The notes: generated by a model not told the origin, from the sequence alone. A stretch of DNA of 64,000 bases from Curtobacterium sp. SGAir0471 (GCF_005490985.1 NZ_CP027869.1:2108001-2172000); one strand, 5' to 3'; counted from the stretch's first letter, positions 54,560 to 63,065 are shown. Numbers and translations: made by a program.

Positions 54560-55627
54560 ATGACGACGCCTGCGCACTCGACCCGGACCACCAACCTCGA
54601 GGGCGCAGCCCGCGCCGCGATCGCCGGCGGCGCACCGCTCGCGCTGCTCATCGCCCTGGGGATGCCGGGCTACGCGGCCTTCGCGATGTTCGCCGGCTTC
54701 ACCGCGATCTTCGGCGCGACCGAGCCGTACCGACAGCGCATGGTGACGACCGGTGTCGCGGGCCTCCTGCAGGCGTCGTGCATGGCCGCCGGTGTCGCGG
54801 TGTCGCTGTCCGGGGCGCCGCTGTGGTTGCAGGGCGTCGGGCTCGTGGTCGTCCTGGTGGTCGCGGTCTGCACGCTGAGCACGCTGCAGACGATCCCGGC
54901 GCAGCCGATCTTCCCCGTGTTCGCGTTCTGCGTCTCGGCGCTCGTGCCCGTCCGGCCGACCGACCTGCCCCTCGTCGCGACGATCATCGTCGGATCGGTC
55001 GTGTGGGCCTGGCTCGTCGCGATGTCCGGCGCGGTGATCCGCCTCGTCCTGCACCCGCGCGCGCCCCACGTGTTCCGCCCGATCGCACCGCGGAAGCACC
55101 GCTCGTTCGCGATCCTGCGCAGCGCGGCGCTCTGGGAGACGGTCGGGCTCAACGTGGTCGGCGCCATGGTCGCCGGGGCCGTTGCCGAGACCGTCCCGTG
55201 GCTCGGTCACCCGTACTGGGCGGTCATCGCGCTGGTCTCGACGCTGCCGGCGATCCGGCAGCGACACACCGTGGCCCGTGCGGTGCAGCGGTTCGTCGGC
55301 ACGATCGGCGGCACGGTGATCGCCGTCGGCATCCTGCTGCTCGAGCCCTCGGTGTGGTGGATCGTGGTGATCGCCGTGGTCGGCCAGTTCTTCGCGGAGA
55401 TCTTCGTCGCGCGGCACTACGCCGTGACGCTGCTGTTCCTCACGCCGCTCGCGCTGGCGGTGTCGTGGCTGAGCGTGCCCGAGGCGCCGGAGCTCCTGGC
55501 GGTGGACCGCATCGCGCAGACGCTGCTCGGCGCGCTCGTCAGCGTGGCGCTGCTCGTCGTGGGTCGGGCGATCGAGCGGCGGCGCGGCCGTGCGCTCGGC
55601 GCGACGAGCGCGATCCGCACCGTCTGA
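54560..55627 (+). CDS. FUSC-family membrane protein
   Basis: 355 residues with two halves of membrane helices: about six in residues 18-165, then a cytoplasmic-type joint with [11 protein letters not shown] and a second set from about 205. This matches the FUSC/aromatic-acid-exporter superfamily, in which small anionic or toxic compounds are expelled. The substrate is unknown. The large soluble domain seen in YccS-type members is absent. ATG has GGGAG; no partner genes in operon. Confidence 0.83.
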   Translation: MTTPAHSTRTTNLEGAARAAIAGGAPLALLIALGMPGYAAFAMFAGFTAIFGATEPYRQRMVTTGVAGLLQASCMAAGVAVSLSGAPLWLQGVGLVVVLVVAVCTLSTLQTIPAQPIFPVFAFCVSALVPVRPTDLPLVATIIVGSVVWAWLVAMSGAVIRLVLHPRAPHVFRPIAPRKHRSFAILRSAALWETVGLNVVGAMVAGAVAETVPWLGHPYWAVIALVSTLPAIRQRHTVARAVQRFVGTIGGTVIAVGILLLEPSVWWIVVIAVVGQFFAEIFVARHYAVTLLFLTPLALAVSWLSVPEAPELLAVDRIAQTLLGALVSVALLVVGRAIERRRGRALGATSAIRTV

Positions 55628-55671
55628 CGGCCGGGAGGCGCGTGGCGGACCCGCACCGCGCCTCCCGTCCG
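55628..55671. terminator. Palindrome after the FUSC gene (family copy 8)
   Basis: 15-base arms (55628-55642 and 55657-55671, one mismatch) with core GGGAGGCGCG; directly after the FUSC stop. Confidence 0.7.
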
Positions 55672-55702
55672 CCCGTCCGCTCGTCCGACGCCGCGCGCCT
55701 CT

Positions 55703-55768
55703 GCGGAACCTGGTTCCGGACTCAGAACCGGGGAGCAGCGCGGTGCTGTGTCCGGAACCTGGTTCCGC
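55703..55768. repeat. Duplicated GGAACCTGGTTCC element
   Basis: Two copies of the 13-base near-palindrome GGAACCTGGTTCC (55705-55717 and 55754-55766), 49 bases apart. The 17-base blocks around them are also inverted complements of each other except for the centre base, so either two small hairpins or one large one can form. Lies between convergent genes. Confidence 0.55.
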
Positions 55769-55778
55769 ACTCGGGACG

Positions 55779-56384
55779 TCAGTCGCGCGGGGTGACGTTC
55801 CAGCAGTCGATCACCGGGCGGCCGTGCTCGTAGCCGAGCGAGCTGACGGTCGCGGTGCCGAGCTTCAGCACGGCACCGTCCTGCGGCGCCAGGCGGATCC
55901 ACGCGGCGCCGAGGGCGCGGAGCACGTGGCCGTGCGCGACCACGATCGCGTCGTCGCCCTCGGCGAGCACCGGCCGGACGCGGTTCAGGACCCGCTCGAC
56001 GCGGACGCGGACCTCGGCGGCGTTCTCCCCCGGGGTGTCACCCGCCGGGACCCCGTCGGTCCAGAGGTCCCACGGGCCGTGCCGCTTGACCTTGATCTGC
56101 GGCGTGGTGAGGCCCTCGTAGGCGCCGTAGTCCCACTCGTACAGGTCCTCGTCGAGCTCCGGGTCGACGCCGACGAGTTCGGCGGTGTCGCGGGCACGCT
56201 GCAGCGGGCTCGAGAGCGCGAGCGCGAACGTGCGGTCCGCGAGGTACCGGCCGGCGCGCTTCGCCTGCTCGATGCCGTTCTCGGTGAGCGGGATGTCGGT
56301 GCGGCCGGTGTGCTGACCGCTCTTCGACCACTCCGTCTCTCCGTGGCGGACGAGGACGAGTTCGCCGGGGCGTTCCGAGGTCAT
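55779..56384 (-). CDS. Histidine phosphatase-family protein
   Basis: 201 residues of the phosphoglycerate-mutase-like superfamily. The catalytic RHGE motif (Arg13-His14-Gly15-Glu16), SSPLQRARDTA, EWDYGAYEGL and the second His in VVAHGHVLRAL are all present. Size fits a small phosphatase (PhoE/CobC-like) rather than a glycolytic mutase. ATG has GGAAGGA; it is the last gene of the RidA-fluC-fluC group and overlaps the upstream fluC stop (ATGA). Confidence 0.87.
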   Translation of the reverse strand: MTSERPGELVLVRHGETEWSKSGQHTGRTDIPLTENGIEQAKRAGRYLADRTFALALSSPLQRARDTAELVGVDPELDEDLYEWDYGAYEGLTTPQIKVKRHGPWDLWTDGVPAGDTPGENAAEVRVRVERVLNRVRPVLAEGDDAIVVAHGHVLRALGAAWIRLAPQDGAVLKLGTATVSSLGYEHGRPVIDCWNVTPRD

Positions 56385-56770
56385 GTGTTCCTTCCGATGA
56401 GCAGGCCGAGCGCGGCTGCGCCGACCGAGACGACGAGCATCCCGAGGCCGTTCAGGACGGCGGTCCGGGTCTTGCCGGATCGGAGGAGCTGCACGGTCTC
56501 GACGCTCGCCGTCGAGAACGTCGTGTACCCGCCCATCATGCCCGTCCCGAGCACGGCGACCATCGGCAACGACAGCGCACCGGACTCGCCCGCGCCGGTG
56601 AGGAGCCCGAGGACGAGCGACCCGGAGACGTTGATGACGAGCGTGCCGACCGGGAAGCCACCGAGCGGGCCGCGGCCGACCCGGGCCTTGACCGCGCCGT
56701 CGAGCCAGAAGCGCAGCGCGGCGCCGACGCCGCCGCCGAGCGAGACCAGCAGCAGGTCGAGCGGGCTCAC
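56381..56770 (-). CDS. crcB: Fluoride channel subunit FluC/CrcB (A)
   Basis: 129 residues, four membrane helices. GTLVINVSGSLVLGLL and GGYTTFSTASVET are the conserved pore motifs (Asn and the TTFST Phe track). Two adjacent, different fluC genes usually make one heteromeric dual-topology channel in Gram-positives. The GTG overlaps the stop of the preceding fluC as GTGA. Confidence 0.92.
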   Translation of the reverse strand: MSPLDLLLVSLGGGVGAALRFWLDGAVKARVGRGPLGGFPVGTLVINVSGSLVLGLLTGAGESGALSLPMVAVLGTGMMGGYTTFSTASVETVQLLRSGKTRTAVLNGLGMLVVSVGAAALGLLIGRNT

Positions 56771-57225
56771 CGGGTGTCCCCCGTCCGCGGATCGCGGGCA
56801 CCAAGGGAGCGCCGGGCCCCGGCGATCCACGCACCCGCTGCCGCGGCGACGAGCCCGAGCACGACCGAGAGCAGCGCGTACCCGGTGCCCGCGCCCCACC
56901 GTCCGACGTCGAGCAGCCGCGCGGTGTCGTCCGCGAGCGTCGAGTACGTCGTGAAGCCGCCGAGGACCCCCGTGCCGACGAACAGTCGGAGCGCGCGGCG
57001 CCGACCGGTGTCCGGACCCGCGTGCGCCAGCGACTCGAGGAGCAGCCCCAGGCAGAACGCCCCGACGACGTTGATGGCGAGGATCGTCCAGCTGATCCCG
57101 TCGACGGACGGCAGGGCAGCGGCGAGCGCCGCGCGAACGCCGGTGCCGATCGCCCCGCCGAGGGCGACCAGCCCGAGGAGCCGCCAGCGCAGGTGCGGGG
57201 GCGGGGTGGACGGAGTGTCGGTCAC
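56767..57225 (-). CDS. crcB: Fluoride channel subunit FluC/CrcB (B)
   Basis: 152 residues, four membrane helices with GAIGTGVRAAL, AINVVGAFCLGLLLE and GGFTTYSTLADDT. In place of the Phe in the TTFST motif it has Tyr. Slightly longer than its partner because of N- and C-terminal tails. GTG start five bases after the RidA stop. No fluoride riboswitch was recognised upstream. Confidence 0.92.
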   Translation of the reverse strand: MTDTPSTPPPHLRWRLLGLVALGGAIGTGVRAALAAALPSVDGISWTILAINVVGAFCLGLLLESLAHAGPDTGRRRALRLFVGTGVLGGFTTYSTLADDTARLLDVGRWGAGTGYALLSVVLGLVAAAAGAWIAGARRSLGARDPRTGDTR

Positions 57226-57230
57226 GGCGC

Positions 57231-57638
57231 TCAGTCCCGCACCGCGGCGACGCCCTCGACCTCGACGAGCTGGTCGTCGTAGCCGAGGACGGTCACGCCC
57301 ATCAGGGTGCTGGGCACGTCGTGCTCCCCCATGGCCGCCCGGACGACCTCCCAGGCGGCGACGAGGTCCGCCTGGTCGGACGACGCCACGAGCACACGGG
57401 TGTGCATGAGGTCGTCGAGCCCGGCACCGGCGGCGGCGAGTGCCGCCTCGAGGTTGACCATGCACTGCGCGGCCTGCGCACGGTGGTCCCCGACGGCGAC
57501 GGTCCGACCGTCCTCGTCGAGGGGACACGCCCCGGCGAGGAACACGAGCCGGGCGTCGGCGGGCGCGGTGGCGGCGTACGCGTACTCGGCGACGTCGCTG
57601 AGCCGGTCGGAGCGGATGAGCTGCACGGTACGGGTCAC
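57231..57638 (-). CDS. RidA/YjgF-family protein
   Basis: 135 residues. RidA-type deaminases remove reactive enamines and imines formed by PLP enzymes. Recognisable parts are LVFLAGACPLDEDG, AAQCMVNLEAALAAAGAGLDD and the strand LVEVEGVAAV; the usual Arg in the HTRVLVAS strand is kept. GTG at 57638 follows CAGGCT by six bases. It is 84 bases beyond the siderophore operon with a hairpin between, so it probably starts its own transcript with the fluC pair. Confidence 0.85.
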   Translation of the reverse strand: MTRTVQLIRSDRLSDVAEYAYAATAPADARLVFLAGACPLDEDGRTVAVGDHRAQAAQCMVNLEAALAAAGAGLDDLMHTRVLVASSDQADLVAAWEVVRAAMGEHDVPSTLMGVTVLGYDDQLVEVEGVAAVRD

Positions 57639-57658
57639 CCGGCCAGCCTGGCACGGCC

Positions 57659-57693
57659 GGGCCCGCGGGAGCGTGCTCGCCACCCGCGGGCCC
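57659..57693 (-). terminator. Hairpin after the siderophore operon
   Basis: Perfect 11-base arms GGGCCCGCGGG (57659-57669) and complement (57683-57693), 13-base loop, 30 bases past the synthetase stop. No T-run. Confidence 0.6.
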
Positions 57694-57722
57694 CGTCCGT
57701 GGCCGCTCGGGTGAGCGGACCC

Positions 57723-60074
57723 TCAGCGTGCGATCGGGTTCGGCATCCGTCCGGCCCGGATGAGCGAGTCGCTCTGCGCCGACAGGTCGACCATCTGCAG
57801 GGTGTTCCGGAGCTGCAGCCGGTTGAGGCACGAGTGCTCGAAGTCCGGCGCCCGGAGGTCGATCGCTCGGGCCCGTCCCGCAGCCGCACCGTCCACGCAC
57901 TCCCCGACGAGCCGCCAGAACGCGTGGCTCGGCAGGATCCCGTCGTCGTCGAGGATCGCCGCGAGGTACCGGAGCACGCCGTCGAACACGTCGGTGAAGA
58001 CGCCGAGCGCTGCCTCGTCGTCGTCAACCGGGTGCATGATCCGCTCGATCCCGGCCGGCACGGGGACGTCCCCGACGACCGCGACCTCCTCCCCGATGTC
58101 CTTCATGAACACGCGGGACACCGCTCCGTCGCGCAGCACGAGGACGAGGTTCTCGCCGTGCGGCATGAACAGCAGCTGGTGCTCGGTCAGGCAGTGCACG
58201 ACGGGACGGAGGTAGGCGTCGAGGTACCGCTCGACCCACGACACGGCGTCGAGCCCCGACTGCGCCACGAGCGCCGCCGCGACCGAGCGTCCCCGGGCGT
58301 CCCGGTGCAGCAGCGCCGCCATGGTCATCGGCCGCTCCCCCGCACGGAGTCGCGGCACCGGGCTCTCCCGCCAGAGCGCCGCGAGCATCTTCCGCTGCGG
58401 CGCGCCCTGCTGCGCCGGCACCGACCCGATCCGGTGCCAGACGTCCCCGGTGTACCCGATCGCGGCGTGCTCCCGGAGCACCCCGAACCCGGCGTCGGCG
58501 AGGACGGGGTCCGCCTCGACGAGCCCCGCGACCCAGTCGTTCACCGCGGGCGCGGTGCGCATGTACGCGGGCGACATGCCGCGCAGGAACCCCATGTTCT
58601 GCACGGCGAGCGCCGTCTTGACGTAGGACCGCTCCGGATGCGAGCGGTTGAACGCGGTGCGGATCGACTGCTGCGGCTGGTGGTCGTCCGGTCCCTCACC
58701 GAGGTCGACCAGGTCCTGCCGTCCGAGGTCCGGCGCGAAGGTCACCGCGATCCGGTGCTGCCACTGCCACGGGTGCACCGGGAACCACGTGTACTCGGTG
58801 GGGTCGAGGCTGCGCCGCTCGAGCACCTCGTGGAAGCGCGCCAGGGTCGACGCGTCGAGTTCGGCGTCCCAGTGCTGTGCCTCGGTGCGGTCTGCGGCGA
58901 GCGCCAGGTGCGTGTGCTCCCGACGGGCGGCGAGCCAGCGGTACCGGAAGCGCCCGCCGCACTCGGGGGCGTACGCGCGGTACTCGTCGAGCCCGAACCC
59001 GATCCGGCCGTTCGCCGCGACGAACGCGGGGTGCCCCTCGGTCATCGCCGCCTCGGCGTCCTGGAACCCCGCGACGACGTCGCCGTCGGTCCGGCCTCGG
59101 GCGAGCTGCGCGGCCGAGGGTCCCCCGCGTCGGTGCTTGACCGCGGCGCTCGCGAGCGTCGAGGCGATCTCCTCGAGGTACGTGCCGAGCAGGGCGTCCG
59201 GGATCCCGAGCCGCTCGTGCAGCGCGAGCACGAGGTCCTGCGCGTCGAGCGGCACCGGGACGCCCCTGCGGGTGCGGGTGAGCGAGGTCTCGTCGACCAC
59301 CCAGTGCTCGAGCGTGTGCACCCGCGCGGTGAACCGGTAGGTCGAGTCGCCCGTGTCGAGCACCCAGTGGTCCCCGTCGGGCCGTGGGGCGATCAACCGC
59401 TCGTGGGTGAACTCGGCGATGGCCTTCGCGACGAGGTGCCGCTCGGCGGGCTCGAGGTGCTCCGGCCGCAGGTGCGCCGCGGGACCGTCGTCGTCCGGCA
59501 CTCCGATCCGCGCGGTGTCGAGGACCGAGAACAGCGCCCGCTTGCCGTCGACGTCGGCCTCGCGCAGCACCCTGAACCCGACCTCGGCGTTCTTCCGCTG
59601 CACCGCCGTGTTCCGCACGTCCGGTTCGACGACGACCCGCCGTGCACCGAGGGCGTCGCGGCAGTGCTCGACGACGGCCCGCATCACGGCGCTGGTGAGC
59701 CCGTGCACGCGGCCGCCGGCTGACGATCCGGCCGCCGGCGGCGGGGCGACGAGCAGGTGCATGCCGACGTCGCCCTGTTCGGCGTCCCAGACGTCGGTGA
59801 GCAGCACGACCGCGGGGTCGTACGTCTCCGCGTACGCGATCGGCTCGCCGCGCCGGCGGAGCAGCCAGCCCGACTGCCCGGGGTCGTCCTGCACGGAGCG
59901 CAGGTACGACCGGACGGCGTCGACGTCGTGGTCGGGCATCCCCCACCACGAGGACGCCGGGTGCGCGAGCCAGGACTGCACGACGGCGGCGTCACGGTCC
60001 GGGTCGACGGGGTGGACGGACGGGAGGCCCGTGGTCGGGCCCGCCGGTGCGGCGGCCGTCACCGGGGCGCTCAC
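57723..60074 (-). CDS. Siderophore acyltransferase-synthetase fusion (GNAT + IucA/IucC)
   Basis: 783 residues joining two activities normally split between two genes. Residues about 20-195 form a GNAT acyltransferase of the IucB/RhbD/DesC type (GVRVLREADVDGKRALF-like core: VGFRVLREADVDGKRALF). Residues about 210-783 form an IucA/IucC NRPS-independent synthetase with TEGHPAFVAANGRIGFG, WFPVHPWQWQH, SYVKTALAVQNMGFLRGM and FMPHGENLVL. The pair would acylate N-hydroxycadaverine and condense the units, as DesC and DesD do for desferrioxamines. The GTG at 60074 overlaps the hydroxylase stop. The N-terminal linker is encoded in part by a half-copy of the palindrome family. Confidence 0.9.
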   Translation of the reverse strand: MSAPVTAAAPAGPTTGLPSVHPVDPDRDAAVVQSWLAHPASSWWGMPDHDVDAVRSYLRSVQDDPGQSGWLLRRRGEPIAYAETYDPAVVLLTDVWDAEQGDVGMHLLVAPPPAAGSSAGGRVHGLTSAVMRAVVEHCRDALGARRVVVEPDVRNTAVQRKNAEVGFRVLREADVDGKRALFSVLDTARIGVPDDDGPAAHLRPEHLEPAERHLVAKAIAEFTHERLIAPRPDGDHWVLDTGDSTYRFTARVHTLEHWVVDETSLTRTRRGVPVPLDAQDLVLALHERLGIPDALLGTYLEEIASTLASAAVKHRRGGPSAAQLARGRTDGDVVAGFQDAEAAMTEGHPAFVAANGRIGFGLDEYRAYAPECGGRFRYRWLAARREHTHLALAADRTEAQHWDAELDASTLARFHEVLERRSLDPTEYTWFPVHPWQWQHRIAVTFAPDLGRQDLVDLGEGPDDHQPQQSIRTAFNRSHPERSYVKTALAVQNMGFLRGMSPAYMRTAPAVNDWVAGLVEADPVLADAGFGVLREHAAIGYTGDVWHRIGSVPAQQGAPQRKMLAALWRESPVPRLRAGERPMTMAALLHRDARGRSVAAALVAQSGLDAVSWVERYLDAYLRPVVHCLTEHQLLFMPHGENLVLVLRDGAVSRVFMKDIGEEVAVVGDVPVPAGIERIMHPVDDDEAALGVFTDVFDGVLRYLAAILDDDGILPSHAFWRLVGECVDGAAAGRARAIDLRAPDFEHSCLNRLQLRNTLQMVDLSAQSDSLIRAGRMPNPIAR
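60016..60045. repeat. Half-copy of the palindrome family inside a coding sequence
   Basis: ACGGACGGGAGGCCCGTGG (60016-60034) followed by GGGCCCGCC matches the left arm and centre of the copy at 54446, but no right arm follows. It encodes part of the N-terminal linker of the fusion protein. Confidence 0.6.
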
Positions 60075-61555
60075 GACGAGACCCCGACGGTCGCGGTCCG
60101 GCGTCCGCCCCGGTCGGTGCCCCCGGGTGCGGCGACCGCCGCGGCGCTCGCCGCAGCGTCCGCGTCGGTGCCGGCCGCAGGATCCGGAGCCGGCCGTCCA
60201 CCGGGCAGGCCGAACTCCTGGAAGGCGATCCGCTCCTCCAGGCCGTACACGGCGCGCCCCGTGACGGACCGGATGATCGACGCGTTCCGCCACGCGCCCA
60301 TCCCGAGGTCCGGAGCGGTCAGGCCGTGCGTGTGCTCCTCGGCGTTCTGCACCCAGATCCGGCCGCCGATCGTGTCCACGTGCAGGTCCCGCGCGACGGC
60401 GAAGCGGCCGCGGTCGTCGCGCGCCACGAGGTGCTCGACCGGCGCGAGGAAGTCCGGGGTCCGCGGGCGGTACCCGGTCGCGAGGACGAGCCGGGCGACC
60501 TCGTGGGTCGCCTCGGTGCCGAGCTGCGCGTGCCGGAGCGTCAGTCGGAAGCGGTCCCGGTCGGGCAGCCACTCGGCGGCGACGACGCTCGTGTCGGTCC
60601 GGAGCGTCGTCGGCACCGACCCCCGGGCGCTGATGCGGTAGAGGGTGTCGTAGACCTCGTCGACCAGGTCGGCGCTGATCCCCTTGTACAGCCCCCGCTG
60701 CTCGCGGCCGAGGCGGTCGCGGACGTCCGTCGGCAGCGCGTGGAAGTGGTCGGTGTACTCCGGGCTCGTCATCTCGAGCGTGAGCTTGGTGTCCTCCATC
60801 GGGAAGAACCGCGGCGAGCGGGTGATCCAGTCGAGGCGGTACCCGCCGTCGCGGATGCCCTCGAGCAGGTCGCGGTAGACCTCGGCGGCGGACTGCCCAC
60901 TGCCGATGACGGCGATCGAGTCGGCACGCCGGAGCGCGTCGCGTGCCGACAGGTAGCCGGCGGAGTGCACGACCGGTCCGTCGAGGTCCCGGAGCGCGTC
61001 GGGGACGGCCGGTTCGGTGCCGATGCCGAGCACGACGTGCCGGGCGACGTACCGCTCGGGTCCGTCCGGGGTCTCCGCGTGGACGGTGAACAGGTCGGTG
61101 TCCTCGTCGTGCTCGACGGCGACGACGCGGCGGCCCCAGCGCAGCGTGTCGAGCCGGTCGGCGGCCCACCGGCAGTACGCGTCGTACTCGGTGCGCAGGG
61201 GGTGGAAGTCCTCGCGGATGTAGAACTGGTACAGCCGACCGGTCTCCTTCAGCCAGGCGAGGAACGAGAACGGCGACGTCGGGTCCGCCATGCTCACGAG
61301 GTCGGCGAGGAACGGCACCTGGATGGTGGCGTCGTCGAGCATCATGCCGTGGTGCCAGGCGAAGCCGTCGGCCTGGTCGAGGAACACCGCGTCGAGGTCG
61401 TCGAGCGGGTCGGTCAGGCAGGCGAGCCCGAGGTTGAACGGGCCGGTGCCGATGCCGACGAGGTCGTGGACGCGGTCCGCCACGGCGCCCGTGCCGGCGA
61501 CGCTCGCACTGGTGGTGCCGGTGGTGCTGGTGCTGGTGGTGCTGGTGCTGGTCAT
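60071..61555 (-). CDS. L-lysine/cadaverine N6-hydroxylase family monooxygenase
   Basis: 494 residues of the IucD/SidA/DesB class: FAD site GIGTGPFNLGLA (about 34-45), NADPH site IGSGQSAAEVYRDL and the C-terminal LVLATGYRPRTPDFL. It makes the N-hydroxy-diamine that becomes the hydroxamate. The first 25 residues are a Thr/Ser repeat (TSTSTTSTSTTGTT) coded by a GGT/GCT microsatellite; the last 45 are Ala/Gly-rich. The ATG overlaps the decarboxylase stop (ATGA). Confidence 0.92.
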   Translation of the reverse strand: MTSTSTTSTSTTGTTSASVAGTGAVADRVHDLVGIGTGPFNLGLACLTDPLDDLDAVFLDQADGFAWHHGMMLDDATIQVPFLADLVSMADPTSPFSFLAWLKETGRLYQFYIREDFHPLRTEYDAYCRWAADRLDTLRWGRRVVAVEHDEDTDLFTVHAETPDGPERYVARHVVLGIGTEPAVPDALRDLDGPVVHSAGYLSARDALRRADSIAVIGSGQSAAEVYRDLLEGIRDGGYRLDWITRSPRFFPMEDTKLTLEMTSPEYTDHFHALPTDVRDRLGREQRGLYKGISADLVDEVYDTLYRISARGSVPTTLRTDTSVVAAEWLPDRDRFRLTLRHAQLGTEATHEVARLVLATGYRPRTPDFLAPVEHLVARDDRGRFAVARDLHVDTIGGRIWVQNAEEHTHGLTAPDLGMGAWRNASIIRSVTGRAVYGLEERIAFQEFGLPGGRPAPDPAAGTDADAAASAAAVAAPGGTDRGGRRTATVGVSS

Positions 61556-63045
61556 CGGGTCGCTCCCGTCGTGGTGTCGGCGTGGCCCTGGACGCCGTCG
61601 CCGTGCAGACGCGCCGCGGTGCGGACCACGTGGTCGAGCGACGCGACGACCTGCTCCGTGCTCGTGGTGGGGTTCAGCAGGGTGAGCTTGTTGCAAGGAC
61701 GGCCGTCGATCACCGTCTTCGCGACGAGCACCCGTCCCTCGGCGAGCAGCGCGGCCCGGAGCGGTGCGACGAGCGCGTCGGCCGCGGCGTCGGTCACGCC
61801 GTCCGGCTGCCAGCGGAACAGCACCGTGCTCAGCTGCGTCGTCGCGACGAGCACCAGGTCGGGGTGCGCCGCGACGTACTCGTGCACGCGCTCGGTGACG
61901 TCGAGCACCGTGTCGAAGGCCCGTCCGATCGCCTCGGCACCGCTCGCCCGGAGCGTCGCCCAGAGCTTCAGGGCGTCGAACCGCCGGGTGGTCTGCAGGG
62001 ACTTGTCGACCTGGTTCGGCTCGTCCGCGTCCTCGGGGTTGAGGTAGTCCGCGTGCCACGACGCCCGGCGCAGGTCCTCGGGGTCGCGGACGAGGATGGC
62101 GCTCGACGACACCGGCTGGAAGAACGACTTGTGGAAGTCCGCCGTGACGCTCCGCGCACGCTCGATGCCCGCGAGCAGGTGTCGGCGGGTCGGGGAGACG
62201 AGGAGCCCGCAGCCGTACGCGGCGTCCACGTGCAGCCAGACGTCCTCCAGGTCGCACACGTCGGCGATCGGCACGAGGGGGTCGATGCAGCCCCGGTCGG
62301 TCGTGCCCGCGGTCGCGACCACGGCCATCGGGGTCCGGCCCCCGTGTCGGGTGTCGGCGATCGCGTGGGCGAGGGCGTCCGGTTGCATCCGGCCGGCGGC
62401 GTCGGCCGCGACGTCGACGACGGCACGCTCGGGCAGGCCGAGCAGCATCGCCGACTTCCGGACGGAGAAATGGCTCGACGCGGCGGCGAACACGACGAGG
62501 TCGTCGAGCGCCGGAGCACGGCGGGCGGACCCACGTCGTGCGGTCGTCACGGCCTGACGTGCCAGCAGGAGTGCGTGCAGGTTCGACTGCGTCCCGCCCG
62601 AGGTGAAGACGCCGTCCCCGGCCGCGAACCCGATCGTCCCGGTGGCCCAGGTCACCACCCGGCGTTCGATCTCGGTGCCGATGCGGGACTGGTCCCACGT
62701 GTCGACCGAGGGGTTCACGGCCGCGAGGACCGCCTCGGCGGCGACCGCGGGCACCGCGACCGGGCAGTTGAGGTGGGCGAGGGAGCCGGGGTCGTGGAAC
62801 CAGACGGCCTCGGCGGCGAAGAGTTCGTCGACCTCGTCGACGGCGGCCTCCGCCGAGCCGAGGGGTCGCGCGAGGTCGATCGCCGCGACCCGGTCGCGCA
62901 GGACCGACGCGGGTGTGTCGGTGGTCGGCGCCTCGACCGCGGCGAGCCGGTCGGCGGTGCGGTCGACCGCCCCGCCGACGACGCTCCGGTACCGTCCGGC
63001 GGTGTCGGACGTCAGGATCTCGAGCAGTGGTGTTTCGCTGTTCAC
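61552..63045 (-). CDS. PLP-dependent decarboxylase (DesA-like, lysine or diaminobutyrate)
   Basis: 497 residues of the group II decarboxylase family. The PLP lysine is Lys306 in TADFHKSFF, with Asp274 in LHVDAAYG and GGTQSNLHAL earlier. In siderophore clusters such enzymes make cadaverine from lysine (DesA) or diaminopropane from diaminobutyrate; the other two genes fit the cadaverine route. The GTG at 63045 lies two bases from the iron box and has no ribosome site; TAGCCT ends eight bases upstream, so the mRNA is probably leaderless. Confidence 0.9.
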   Translation of the reverse strand: MNSETPLLEILTSDTAGRYRSVVGGAVDRTADRLAAVEAPTTDTPASVLRDRVAAIDLARPLGSAEAAVDEVDELFAAEAVWFHDPGSLAHLNCPVAVPAVAAEAVLAAVNPSVDTWDQSRIGTEIERRVVTWATGTIGFAAGDGVFTSGGTQSNLHALLLARQAVTTARRGSARRAPALDDLVVFAAASSHFSVRKSAMLLGLPERAVVDVAADAAGRMQPDALAHAIADTRHGGRTPMAVVATAGTTDRGCIDPLVPIADVCDLEDVWLHVDAAYGCGLLVSPTRRHLLAGIERARSVTADFHKSFFQPVSSSAILVRDPEDLRRASWHADYLNPEDADEPNQVDKSLQTTRRFDALKLWATLRASGAEAIGRAFDTVLDVTERVHEYVAAHPDLVLVATTQLSTVLFRWQPDGVTDAAADALVAPLRAALLAEGRVLVAKTVIDGRPCNKLTLLNPTTSTEQVVASLDHVVRTAARLHGDGVQGHADTTTGATR

Positions 63046-63046
63046 G

Positions 63047-63065
63047 TTAGGTGAGGCTAACCTAA
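63047..63065. promoter_or_regulatory. DtxR/IdeR/DmdR-type iron box
   Basis: TTAGGTGAGGCTAACCTAA differs by one base from the actinobacterial consensus TTAGGTTAGGCTAACCTAA. It lies between the siderophore operon and the divergent FAD enzyme and includes the putative -10 TAGCCT (63053-63058, minus strand), so Fe-loaded repressor would block the promoter directly. Confidence 0.92.

Noticed and set aside
57226..57300. Fluoride riboswitch ahead of the fluC pair
   Set aside because: RidA lies immediately upstream with a 5-base gap; no crcB-motif pseudoknot could be recognised.
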